NCBI GenBank assembly: GCA_025054955.1
Contig: JANWZE010000023.1
Location: forward strand, 37,148 to 101,147
Source of the DNA: Blastocatellia bacterium
GTDB taxonomy: Bacteria > Acidobacteriota > Blastocatellia > HR10 > J050
DNA length: 64,000 nucleotides
Direction of reading: 5' to 3'
A program made the position numbers and the translations under genes. Positions 24,408 to 33,459 of the stretch are shown piece by piece (the stretch's first letter is position 1; every line of letters starts with the position of its first letter). Below the pieces are notes generated by a model. That model ran no database searches, was not told where the DNA came from, and saw only the letters and a program-made list of their open reading frames with translations.

Positions 24408-26084
24408 TTAGTTCAGCTTCCAAACAATCCGACCGCCGACGATCGTGTAAATGACTTGCGTCGCAACAATCTGGTTTGGATCAATCGTGAAAATATCCTG
24501 AGACAATACAACGATGTCAGCTAATTTGCCTGGTTCGAGTGTTCCCTTGTGCTGCTCGGCGAATTCCGCATAAGCATTGTTGATCGTATAGGCGCGGACG
24601 GCCTCTTCCACGCTGATCTTCTGCTCGGGCACCCAGCCCTGTGGATGTTGCCCATCAATCGTGCGGCGCGTCACCGCCGCGTCAATACCCAGCAATGGAC
24701 TGAGTGGGGCGACGTTCCAATCCGACCCAAACGACAGTCGCGCCCCCGCATCAAGCAAGGAGCGAAAGGCATAGGTGGTCTTGCATCGTTGGCGACCGAT
24801 CCGTTTCTCTGCCCAGCGGCCATCATCAATGGCATGATAGGGCTGCATGGACGGAATGACGCCGAGTTGGGCAAAACGTGGAATATCTTCAGGCCGCAAA
24901 TGCTGCGCATGTTCGATGCGAAACCGACGATCACGCGGGCCGTTCTCCCGGCTCACCTGCTCAAACAGGTCTAATAGGACTTTGTTTGCACGATCGCCGA
25001 TGGCATGAATGGAGACGGGCAAGCCGACTTTATCGGCGGCTGCCACCCGTCGTTTCATACGTCCAGGAGGCAGCATGTCTTCGTGCCACAATCCGCTGGT
25101 ATGAGGCGCGTCCAGGTAGGGCTCAAAAAACAACGCTGTTGTTGAACCGAGCGAGCCATCAGCAAAACCTTTGAGGCCGCCGAGCCGTAACCAATGATCG
25201 CCTGCGCCGTGCCGGGCGATGTAATCGCGCTGGCGTTGCCACGAAGCAATCGGCGTGCGAGCATAGATGCGAACGGTCAATTCGCCGCGCCGATGAAATC
25301 GGCGGTAGACCTCCCAGTCGGCCCACGAGGTAATATCGTGAATCGAGGTCACACCGACGCGCGCAGCCTCTTTCATTGCCGCTCGTAACGCTTGATCTTG
25401 TTCTTGCTCACTTGGCGGTGGGATGACGCGCCAGACCAGGTCCATGGCGGCATCTTTCAACACGCCAGTCGGTTCGCCCGTGGCCGGGTCTCGAACAATG
25501 GTTCCACCCGGCGGGTCCTTGGTACGCTTGGTAATGCCGGCCAAGCGAAGCGCCAAGCTATTGGCCAAGCCCATGTGCCCATCCAGCCGCGTGACGAACA
25601 CCGGATTGTGCTTGGTCAACGGATCAATCCACTCTTTTCTTGGTAACGGCGCGCCCGGCCAGTTCTCATGATCCCATTCACCGCCGGTGATCCATCGGCC
25701 GGGCGGCAGCGAGGCGGCCTGCTCGCCTAGCCGTCGAGCAAATTCCTGCTGCGTCGCAGCGTCGCGGAGACTGACGGTCAGAAGCTGGAAGCCGCCGCTC
25801 ATAAAGTGTGTGTGGTTATCAATGAAACCTGGCAGCGCCAGTTTTCCTTGCAGATCAATCACCTCAGTGTGACGATCCACCAGCGAACGAACCTGCTCCA
25901 CGCTGCCGACCGCCAGAATGCGATCTCCGCGAACGGCGATGGCTTGGGCCCATGGTTGCTGCGAATGGCCAGTCCATATCTTGCCATTGAGCAAGACCAG
26001 ATCAGCGCCTGGTTGCTGGCTTTGAACAGACCATGTCGCCAACAGCATCATCACCCAAACCAATACCTCTGTCATGATTGACAT
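24408..26084 (-). CDS. secreted amidohydrolase family 3 protein
   Basis: Metal-dependent hydrolase of the YtcJ / N-substituted formamide deformylase group; the natural substrate is unknown. The 558-residue product has a signal peptide (ends near WSVQSQ), then VLLNGKIWTG, the metal motif FIDNHTHFMSGG, IRIYARTP, ADGSLGSTTA, SIHAIGDRAN, FRIEHAQHL and the terminal metal Asp in SFGSDWNV. ATG 26084 is used; an ATG three codons later (26075) is equally possible, and the longer frame to 26168 would bury the signal peptide. It lies 87 bp after the metallopeptidase gene on the same strand. Confidence 0.88.
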   Translation of the reverse strand: MSIMTEVLVWVMMLLATWSVQSQQPGADLVLLNGKIWTGHSQQPWAQAIAVRGDRILAVGSVEQVRSLVDRHTEVIDLQGKLALPGFIDNHTHFMSGGFQLLTVSLRDAATQQEFARRLGEQAASLPPGRWITGGEWDHENWPGAPLPRKEWIDPLTKHNPVFVTRLDGHMGLANSLALRLAGITKRTKDPPGGTIVRDPATGEPTGVLKDAAMDLVWRVIPPPSEQEQDQALRAAMKEAARVGVTSIHDITSWADWEVYRRFHRRGELTVRIYARTPIASWQRQRDYIARHGAGDHWLRLGGLKGFADGSLGSTTALFFEPYLDAPHTSGLWHEDMLPPGRMKRRVAAADKVGLPVSIHAIGDRANKVLLDLFEQVSRENGPRDRRFRIEHAQHLRPEDIPRFAQLGVIPSMQPYHAIDDGRWAEKRIGRQRCKTTYAFRSLLDAGARLSFGSDWNVAPLSPLLGIDAAVTRRTIDGQHPQGWVPEQKISVEEAVRAYTINNAYAEFAEQHKGTLEPGKLADIVVLSQDIFTIDPNQIVATQVIYTIVGGRIVWKLN

Positions 26085-26171
26085 CTCATCATTGAACGCC
26101 CTAACAGAAGGCTCGTAACGGAAGCAGAGCGCATTCCATTCGGCCATCTGCCGGGCCGCACGCGGCACGCC

Positions 26172-28925
26172 TCACGGCCTGACGCGCACGCCGAATTCAT
26201 TCAACACCTGCGGATCGCGCAAATTGCGCCGCCATTGCTCAAAGATCGGTCGCACCGATGGGTCGGCCTTCATGGCAAATGATTCAACCAACCGATCCAC
26301 GTCATTGATGTCAGCCTGCGTGACGGTCACAACGCCGCGCTCCACTAAGCCGCGCACGACGAAGAGATGGCGCTCCAATTTCGATTGCGTGGTCAACAAG
26401 AGGCTGGGATTCAACAGCATGATCCTCACCATTTCTGGCGAAACCTGATAGTACTGCTGTATGAACGCGCGTCCTCTGGACGTTTGCGACAACACCTCAT
26501 CACGGAAGCGATACAGTGTCGCCAATGTCTCATCGGCATTCTCTTGTCCCTCAACAACCGTCTTGGCTGAACATCCACCCGGCGGTGGCGGCGGTGGCGG
26601 CGGCGCGTCCACAATCTCAAAATTACCGTTGCTCACATCAGCGACCAGTGGATTATCGAAATTGGAAATCCGCACAACCGCCAGTATGGTTCCTGGACCC
26701 GTCACCGTCCACGGTTGCGAACCGTCATTGGCGGTGCTGACAAACAAGGTTTCAAATGGTCCACCGGGGCCGTTGCGCGATAGCTCAATCTTGACGTTGC
26801 TGATGCTGCCCGTGGTGCTCCAGCTTATGGTCTGCGTTGAGCCGACGGTCCATATCTCGCCACCATTAGGCGCAATCACGGTCACTGATGTAGATGTGAT
26901 TGTGAAGTTGCCGTTACTGGTATCGCTGGTAGTTGGCGAGCTGACACTGGAGACCTTGATTCTGGCTTGGGCTGTTTCCGGGCCGGTGACTGCCCAGTTT
27001 TCCGAGCCGTCATTGGCCGTGCTCGTAAACAGCGTCTCATACGTCGAACCGCCATCGCGCGACAGTTCGATCTTGACATCGCCGGAGAAGCCGGTGCCTG
27101 TCCACTGAATCGTCCGCGTCGAACCGATCAGCCATGTCTCCCCGCCGTTGGGCGAATTGACGGTGATCGAGGGGCCGCTGGCCAATCCACGAGCGATGTA
27201 GATATTGAGCATGACAGCATTATTGGCGCCGCCGTTGATGTTGGTGTCGGCTTGCAGCATCGCTGTGGCGCCCTGTGGCAACGTCGGAGCAAACGGCATG
27301 AGGAAATTTCCTTCGATAAAAATCTCGTCGGCTACCAACTGCCCCAGCGCCTGGTGAATATCCCAACAGGCGCCTGACCAGATCATGCCGGTGACGTGTG
27401 GGCTGGGACTTCGGTCGTCGGGATAGCGCGCGTCGGTATCAACCCGACGCAAGTATGGCGGCGAGCCCGGATTGTAGGAGACAGCATCCCATTCGCCGAC
27501 GGCTGGATCATATTTGGCGTGATTGGCGCTGGGATGGCGAGCCGGCATTGTCGCCCCCCAATAGTCACTCCAGCCTTCACCCATGCCGTCGAAGTTCTGG
27601 TTCATGTTGGTCACTTGATTATCCAGCATGGCATGGCCGTATTCGTGCCAAACGATTTCAGCGTCTTCGGCATCATCAACGCCGCCTGTCCCAAATTCCA
27701 CTTCACCAGTGCCGTTGCCATTGGGCGAGTAGAACGAGTTGTCGGCCGATGTCCCATGTGCGTCGGCCGGGATCGAGTAATTGCACGCGCTGGTGATGCC
27801 GAAGCTTTGAATGTACCGCTGCGCATCATCAATCGCCCAGTAAACTTCTACTTCACTGAATCCGCCGGTGGAACGATCCAAATCGGTAAAATCGTGATTA
27901 GTGCGCTGCACGCGCGGCGAGGTGATGCTCGTATTGACGTAAGGGCCATTGAGAAACCCGCTGCCATCAAGGTTGAACAACGTCACCGTACTATAGGCGT
28001 GAGCAGGGACGGCGGCGGCACTGTCGTTTTGATCAGTCAACGTATCAATGCCTGTGGCAACAACAGCGTTGGTGATAAACACGCGACCCGTGCCATTCAC
28101 ATAATAGTTGGTATCGCGCAACGGGCTGAGGCGCTGACCGGTTCGCGCATCCCAGAAGGCCTGCCACGTGCCCAGCGGCTCACGTGCCGGAATCGTGATT
28201 TGCCAAGCCAGCCGAGCAGTGCCATTGGCCGTCACATAGACGACCAGAGACCGGCGCACCTCGCGACGCAGTTGAACGCGACGCGCGTCTGTGCCCAGCT
28301 CAGCTAACATGCGATCATAGACCACGTCCGCCGTGACCCGTGGTTGTATGCTGGCCAACGCAATGCCCGGCACAGAGGAATTGACAAGGGCATGAACCCG
28401 GCCGGCTCGATTGATATGGACGCCAATCATGCCCGGCACTTCTATCCGACCATGGTAGACCGGTAAACCTCGATAAGTTTGTTGGAAAAAGACGTGGTGA
28501 CCGCCGATGCTTTCAGAGCGTTTAATCAAGTGTAAGTCGGCTACGGATTGAATTCTGAGCAAACCGGCTTCCTGAGCCAAAAACGCACGCGCCGCAGCTT
28601 CAGGGTCAGAGGCCTTGGCCGACACGTCAGCCATAAAACCGTAGATCGCTTCAGGCGTGCCAACTGCGTACTGCCAATAGACTTTCAATTCGCCCAGTGC
28701 CTGTCGTCGGAATCGTTCCCAGGCCGGCAGGATTGCTGGGTCGGGTTGACCTTCAAGGGGCGGCGGCGACGGCTGTTGTGCTTCTGTGCGTGCGCCGGTC
28801 CATTTCGATTGATTTTCGGTTGATTGCGCGGCTGCTAGTCCGCTTATCCATGCTTGGGCAAGCAGCACAAATATAAAAAGCCAAGCACTACGTCGGGCTT
28901 GGCTTCTAAAACGGAATGAAAACAT
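26172..28925 (-). CDS. secreted thermolysin/fungalysin-like metallopeptidase with Ig-like repeats
   Basis: Zinc endopeptidase. From ATG 28925 (nine bases after GAGGAG; an ATG two codons earlier also fits) the 917-residue product has a signal peptide, an FTP/PepSY-type inhibitory propeptide region (about 30-280), and the catalytic motif HEYGH at about 427-431 with the third ligand Glu about 450 in GMGEGWSDYW. Two beta-sandwich repeats follow (about 610-800), each beginning SPNGGETW or APNGGEIW, resembling Kre9/Knh1 Ig-like domains, then a proline run and a helical C-terminal domain. The neighbour at 29353-31380 is a paralogue lacking the Ig-like repeats. Confidence 0.88.
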   Translation of the reverse strand: MFSFRFRSQARRSAWLFIFVLLAQAWISGLAAAQSTENQSKWTGARTEAQQPSPPPLEGQPDPAILPAWERFRRQALGELKVYWQYAVGTPEAIYGFMADVSAKASDPEAAARAFLAQEAGLLRIQSVADLHLIKRSESIGGHHVFFQQTYRGLPVYHGRIEVPGMIGVHINRAGRVHALVNSSVPGIALASIQPRVTADVVYDRMLAELGTDARRVQLRREVRRSLVVYVTANGTARLAWQITIPAREPLGTWQAFWDARTGQRLSPLRDTNYYVNGTGRVFITNAVVATGIDTLTDQNDSAAAVPAHAYSTVTLFNLDGSGFLNGPYVNTSITSPRVQRTNHDFTDLDRSTGGFSEVEVYWAIDDAQRYIQSFGITSACNYSIPADAHGTSADNSFYSPNGNGTGEVEFGTGGVDDAEDAEIVWHEYGHAMLDNQVTNMNQNFDGMGEGWSDYWGATMPARHPSANHAKYDPAVGEWDAVSYNPGSPPYLRRVDTDARYPDDRSPSPHVTGMIWSGACWDIHQALGQLVADEIFIEGNFLMPFAPTLPQGATAMLQADTNINGGANNAVMLNIYIARGLASGPSITVNSPNGGETWLIGSTRTIQWTGTGFSGDVKIELSRDGGSTYETLFTSTANDGSENWAVTGPETAQARIKVSSVSSPTTSDTSNGNFTITSTSVTVIAPNGGEIWTVGSTQTISWSTTGSISNVKIELSRNGPGGPFETLFVSTANDGSQPWTVTGPGTILAVVRISNFDNPLVADVSNGNFEIVDAPPPPPPPPGGCSAKTVVEGQENADETLATLYRFRDEVLSQTSRGRAFIQQYYQVSPEMVRIMLLNPSLLLTTQSKLERHLFVVRGLVERGVVTVTQADINDVDRLVESFAMKADPSVRPIFEQWRRNLRDPQVLNEFGVRVRP

Positions 28926-28931
28926 ATACAT

Positions 28932-29352
28932 TCTCTCCTCGCGTATTAAATTCCCGGACACCAACAGGAGGCTGCCAGCACATGCTGGCTGAAGCACGTC
29001 GAATAAGTCATTTGATCAATGGGTGCCTTCATGCTGGAGAGGCGATTATAATGCCCGATACGAGCATTGGCAACCAACGGCGGAGTGCCTCGCTAACCCA
29101 CGAGCGAAGAGCAGTGGCAATCAACGAATGGACGGCAGTGGCAACCTACAAGCGAAGGCATTGACAATCAGCGGCGCAGGGTCTTGGCAACCTACGAGCG
29201 GAGGCACCGGCAACCAACTGGGCAGTGACCGAGCGACCATCGAACCAATGAGGCCCTCGATGTTACACCCTGTCGCTCGAAAAAGCCAGAAAATCGGATT
29301 CGGTTCCCTCGCCCAGATACTGCCTCAAAATCAGTTCTGAAGAAAGACAGGG
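28932..29352. other. 420-bp spacer between the metallopeptidase paralogues
   Basis: No gene is supported. It holds the 23-bp minisatellite (29064-29227) upstream of one peptidase gene and the 3' flank of the other. No intrinsic terminator was seen. Confidence 0.6.
29064..29227. repeat. minisatellite: about seven imperfect 23-24 bp units
   Basis: Seven tandem units share the core TGGCAACCWACRAGCGRAGG. The best-preserved pair is 29139-29160 and 29185-29206. Units vary from 22 to 26 bp and include AGTGGCAATCAACG and ATTGACAATCAGCG variants. The array ends about 130 bp upstream of the 28925 start codon, within the probable 5' region of the peptidase gene. Confidence 0.7.
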
Positions 29353-31380
29353 TCACGAGTCTCGTGCACCGCTGAGCGAGCGGAAGGTGGAAATCCGCAT
29401 GACGTTATGAACCAGCAGATTCTTGATCGGCCAGTGTTCATCTGAACCGCTATCGGCGCGGGCCAATAAGAGTTCACAAGCGGGTCCACCATTGCGGCCT
29501 ACGTTGACGCTCACTGCCTCACCAAGCTGTTCCGAGACCATCAGCCCGTTTGAGTCGCTGGCAGGTGAGTGGCGGCGAGTTTGCCACGATTCGCCTCTAT
29601 CCACGGGGTCCATCTTCGCTCCTGCTGGAGCAATCAGCCCACGCGCCTCGAACGCGGCACGCATGATGGCTTGGTTACTCCCTTCAGTCATCCTTTTATC
29701 GGCTTGAAGCATAGCTTGAGCGGCCTGCGGCAAGGTCGGCGCAAACGGCATCAGGAAGTTCCCTTCGAGAAAGAGTCGGTCAGCGACTGCCGGTCCGAGC
29801 GCCTGGCGAATATCCCACAGCGCGCGTGACCAGATCATGCCGGTTACGTGCGGGTCGCTATGCCGATCCTCAGGATAATGCGCGTTGGTATCCACACGAC
29901 GCAAAAACGGCGGATTGCCCGGATTGTACGATACGGCGTCCCATTCGCCTTCTGCTGGATCATATACGGCATGATCAGCGCTGGGATGACGCGCGGCATT
30001 CGTGCACGCCCAGTAATCTGCCCAGCCTTCGCCCATACCGTCGAAGTTTTGATTCATGTTGGGGACTTGATGATCGAGGATGGCGTGACCGTATTCGTGC
30101 CAGATAATCTCTGCATCTTCCGCATCGTCCACGCCGCCGGAGCCGAATGTGAGCCTTCCACGTCCGCCGCCATCGCTAATGTAAAACGAGTTGTCGGCAG
30201 TAATCCCGTTGATATTGCATGGAATCGAGTAATTGACCACATTGTAAAGGCCGAGCTGGCGGATATACTGCTGCGAGTCGGTCACCGACCAATAGGTCTG
30301 GACCTCTTCAAATCCAGGCGAATGACTGCGATTCAAGTTCGTGAAATTGCGATCAGGCCGATTGATCCGATTGGCTGTCAGCCGCGTGTTCACATAAGGG
30401 CCAGTTAAGAACCCGCTATTATCAAGCCCGCTCAGTGTCACCTCCACGTAGGCGCTTTCAGGAACAGCGGCCGCGCTGTCCCGTTGATCTGTCAAATCGT
30501 TCTTTCCTAGCATGGCCACCGGATTGGTTACAAACACGCGGCCCACACCGTCGGCATAGTAGTTCCGATCCATATACGCGCTGAGGCGTTGGCCCGTCTG
30601 CGCGTCCCAAAAGGCTTCCCACGTGCCCAGCGGCTCACGCGCTGGAATCGTAATTTGCCAAGCAAGCCGAGCCTCCTGCGGCGTAGCATAAACAACGAGA
30701 GCGCGACGCGACTCATAAAGTAAACTCGGCCCGGCATGGCTTTGACCGAGCTCGGCCAACATGGCCCCGTAGACGCGGTCGGCCGTAACGCGAGGCTGAA
30801 CCGACTTCAAACTAATCGCAGGCACTGAAGAATTGACAACAGCGTGAACATATCCCGATGGCGTCAGATGTACGCCGATCATACCCGGAACATCCATCAG
30901 CGCATGATAGACAGGCAGCCCCCGGTAGGTTTGCTCAAAGAAAAGATGGTGGCCACTGCCACTTTCCGTTTGACCGAGCAAGCGCAGGTCCTCGACTGAA
31001 TGAAGCTTGAACAAGGCTGCCTCAGTAGCCAGAAACTGCCGCGCTGCGATTTCAGGATTCGCCGCCTCTGCTGACATATCAGCCATCACACCATAGATCG
31101 CTTCAGCCGTGCCTACGTGGCGTTGCCAAAAGACGGTTAATTCTTCAGCCGCTGTCTGCTTGAACTGCTTCCAAGCAATCTCGACGTCCCGGCTGGGTAA
31201 CCTTTCTGCCAAAGAGACTGCGCCAACAGAGGCGCTGAGCAATGAATGCTTCCATTTTGAGCCTGAGCTCGACAGCGCCTGCGCAGCGTCTGCACGCGCA
31301 TTGTTCAGAGGTTCAATAGGAGCCAAGACAAGCATCCACGCAAGCAGGACTGACCAACCTCGGCGATTCGCAAGTCTCAT
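29353..31380 (-). CDS. secreted thermolysin/fungalysin-like metallopeptidase (short paralogue)
   Basis: Paralogue of the 26172-28925 product over its propeptide and catalytic regions. The start at 31380 follows GGAGGA by seven bases and begins a signal peptide (LLAWMLVLAP); the frame extends to 31566 without support. The 675-residue protein has HEYGH at about 428-432 and the third zinc ligand Glu about 451 in GMGEGWADYW, with blocks such as GLPVYHALMDVPGMIGVH and IPAREPLGTWEAFWDAQTG shared with its neighbour. After the catalytic domain it has only a short polar tail instead of Ig-like repeats. The tandem same-strand arrangement suggests gene duplication. Confidence 0.87.
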   Translation of the reverse strand: MRLANRRGWSVLLAWMLVLAPIEPLNNARADAAQALSSSGSKWKHSLLSASVGAVSLAERLPSRDVEIAWKQFKQTAAEELTVFWQRHVGTAEAIYGVMADMSAEAANPEIAARQFLATEAALFKLHSVEDLRLLGQTESGSGHHLFFEQTYRGLPVYHALMDVPGMIGVHLTPSGYVHAVVNSSVPAISLKSVQPRVTADRVYGAMLAELGQSHAGPSLLYESRRALVVYATPQEARLAWQITIPAREPLGTWEAFWDAQTGQRLSAYMDRNYYADGVGRVFVTNPVAMLGKNDLTDQRDSAAAVPESAYVEVTLSGLDNSGFLTGPYVNTRLTANRINRPDRNFTNLNRSHSPGFEEVQTYWSVTDSQQYIRQLGLYNVVNYSIPCNINGITADNSFYISDGGGRGRLTFGSGGVDDAEDAEIIWHEYGHAILDHQVPNMNQNFDGMGEGWADYWACTNAARHPSADHAVYDPAEGEWDAVSYNPGNPPFLRRVDTNAHYPEDRHSDPHVTGMIWSRALWDIRQALGPAVADRLFLEGNFLMPFAPTLPQAAQAMLQADKRMTEGSNQAIMRAAFEARGLIAPAGAKMDPVDRGESWQTRRHSPASDSNGLMVSEQLGEAVSVNVGRNGGPACELLLARADSGSDEHWPIKNLLVHNVMRISTFRSLSGARDS

Positions 31381-31622
31381 GACGGTACTCCTCCGCACGA
31401 TTGATCTAAACAGATACCAACAAGCGACCCTCTCAACGACGCCCTGCACAGCTTCTGCAGGAGCCAGCCCGAGAACGGCTCCCCTGTTAGAGCAGCCATT
31501 ATAGCGTTCAGTCATGACGCTGAGCAACGAGCCGGTAGCCTTTCCCAATCCACCTTCAGCTTGCATGGCCGATATTGACGCTTGATGATCCGACCGGATA
31601 TAAGTCAGCAGGAGTGACGCCC

Positions 31623-32372
31623 ATGATGGATCAACGCATTGATGAATCCGTCTACGCTATTTTCCAACGCGCTGCGAGGGTGAGTGTTTTGACAGGTGCA
31701 GGCATCTCAGCCGAAAGCGGCGTCCCTACATTTCGTAGTGGCGGCCAGAGCTTGGTGTGGCGTGGGTATCCGTTTGAACAGCTCTCGTCCGTTGCGACGC
31801 TCGCTCGCAATCCAACGCTCGTCTGGGAATGGTTCAATTATCGCCGCGAGATCATCAGCCGGGTCGAACCGAACGCCGCTCATCGAGCGCTCGCGCAATG
31901 GCAAGACGACTTTGAACAATTCACGTTGATCACACAAAACATTGATGGCTTACACTGGCGAGCCGGCAGTCGCGATGTCATCGAGTTACACGGCAACATC
32001 TGGCGGGTCGTGTGTCAAGCGTGCGGTCAACGCAGCGAGTACCGACAAGTGCCGCTACAACAAAACCCGCCCCGTTGCTCCTGCACAGGGTTGCTGCGCC
32101 CGGACGTTGTGCTGTTTGGCGAAATGCTACCAGAAGAGGCCTGGCAACGGGCGGTCGAGGCAGCATCGGCGTGTGACCTGTTTATTGTGGTGGGCACTTC
32201 GGCGGTGGTCTACCCAGCCGCCCAATTGCCGGTCATTGCCAAACAGGCCGGCGCATACCTGCTGGAAATCAATCCAGAAACCACCCCGCTCACTCCGCTG
32301 GCTGATACGACCATCCTGGGGAAAGCGGCTGAGATTCTACCGCGATTGTCCAAGAGGAAAAGCACTCATTGA
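31623..32372 (+). CDS. cobB: NAD-dependent protein deacylase (sirtuin)
   Basis: Removes acyl groups from lysines using NAD+ and yields O-acyl-ADP-ribose. The 249-residue product has GAGISAESGVPTFR (near residue 24), TQNIDGLHWRAG, the catalytic His in ELHGNIW, a zinc site CQAC plus CSC, LRPDVVLFGEMLP, VVGTSAVVYPA and LEINPE. AGGAG eight bases upstream supports ATG 31623; the earlier frame start is unsupported. The second zinc pair is CxC rather than CxxC, which is tolerated in some sirtuins. It is convergent with a macrodomain gene that could act on its O-acyl-ADP-ribose product. The symbol denotes the family only. Confidence 0.92.
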   Translation: MMDQRIDESVYAIFQRAARVSVLTGAGISAESGVPTFRSGGQSLVWRGYPFEQLSSVATLARNPTLVWEWFNYRREIISRVEPNAAHRALAQWQDDFEQFTLITQNIDGLHWRAGSRDVIELHGNIWRVVCQACGQRSEYRQVPLQQNPPRCSCTGLLRPDVVLFGEMLPEEAWQRAVEAASACDLFIVVGTSAVVYPAAQLPVIAKQAGAYLLEINPETTPLTPLADTTILGKAAEILPRLSKRKSTH

Positions 32373-32483
32373 TTCGGCTTCACGTTGAGTGTGTATCCCC
32401 ACGGCTTCACTGCATGGCCACGCGCCGATGTTGTTATAGCCTTGGCGCTGGCTGGGGAGGCCGGCTGCGGAATACAAACGCCG

Positions 32484-33065
32484 TTACTCAGCTTGAATGG
32501 GAAAAAGCCGGCGAAACTCGCGCTCAAACACATCGAGCGTAGGTTGATCGTAGAGGACAACCCGCACTTCGCGTAGCGAGCTCTGAGGATGCTCCTCAGC
32601 AAATTGCCTGGTCGTTTTCAACAAAATCTGCGCGCACCGCTCAACAGGAAATCCAAAGATACCGGCGCTAATGGCCGGCAAAGCAATACTGGTGAAGCCC
32701 TGCCGGTCGGCTAACTGGAGACTCTCCCACACAGCCGAACGCAGGTTGCTATCCTCATCTGCCTGACCGCCACGCCAGATAGGACCGACAGCATGGATCA
32801 CTGCCTTGCTTGGCAATTGGCCGGCGCCTGTCATGGCGACGCCGCCAGTGGGCACAGGCCCATGCTGAGCAACCCACCGGTCGCTTTCGCGTTGAATCTC
32901 AGGACCACCTCGACGCGCAATAGCCGCTGCCACGCCGCCCCCATGCGCCAACTGCGAGTTCGCCGCATTAACAATAGCATCAACTGATTCAAGTGTGATG
33001 TCCCCTTGAATCAGCTTGATCCACAGGCCTGATTCACATCGGTGTTCACATCGAAGCGTGTTCAT
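32484..33065 (-). CDS. macrodomain protein (O-acetyl-ADP-ribose deacetylase type)
   Basis: Binds ADP-ribose and probably hydrolyses O-acetyl-ADP-ribose or ADP-ribosyl bonds. The 193-residue product carries GDITLESVDAIVNAANSQL, the GGGVAAAIARRGG loop, HAVGPIWRGG and LPAISAGIFGFP, all diagnostic of the MacroD/YmdB class. GAGGAGG seven bases upstream gives a clear start. The N-terminal 15 residues before the domain include two cysteines. It faces the sirtuin gene with a 111-bp gap, a functional pairing also seen in other organisms. Confidence 0.93.
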   Translation of the reverse strand: MNTLRCEHRCESGLWIKLIQGDITLESVDAIVNAANSQLAHGGGVAAAIARRGGPEIQRESDRWVAQHGPVPTGGVAMTGAGQLPSKAVIHAVGPIWRGGQADEDSNLRSAVWESLQLADRQGFTSIALPAISAGIFGFPVERCAQILLKTTRQFAEEHPQSSLREVRVVLYDQPTLDVFEREFRRLFPIQAE

Positions 33066-33459
33066 CGGAAATCCTCCTCATTGAAGCCTGAATTATAATT
33101 TGTTGCGGCTTGCGATCAAACTCTGAAGCATCGTGCATGGGGCCACGAGTATCTGTGAAAAGGCCGTCAGCGAAGTTCGTGTCATGATCGTGGCGATGTC
33201 CGCGTGGCTATATTGAGCTTGCTTGAATGGAAGGATGACCAGTCTCGGCGCGCCTCTTCAAGAGGCGTGACTGACAAGAGGCGCGACTGAGATGATCGCT
33301 GCTCAGACGTTGCGCGTCTGGCTACCCTCTTCGCGGCGTCTGTCGCCGCCACCGTTGAGGCCGCTCGCTTCAAAAAATCTCAAAACTTCAACGACCCACG
33401 ATTCAGCGCTCGTGCTCTGGACGATCACTCATATCGTCTGCTACTTTGCTCTGCCATTT
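33066..33459. other. 394-bp intergenic region with repeat R2 copy 2
   Basis: Divergent region between the macrodomain and prephenate dehydrogenase genes. It holds R2 (33224-33350), including a 16-bp tandem (AAGAGGCGTGACTGAC followed by AAGAGGCGCGACTGAG) and a CAGACG...CGTCTG hairpin at about 33304-33320. No clear promoter hexamers were found for either gene. Confidence 0.5.
33224..33350 (+). repeat. dispersed intergenic repeat R2, copy 2
   Basis: Matches 3698-3805 with scattered substitutions and small gaps. The shared core GCGCGACT...GATGA...GCTGCT...AGAC-TTGC-CGTCTGGCTA is easy to align by eye. Confidence 0.5.
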
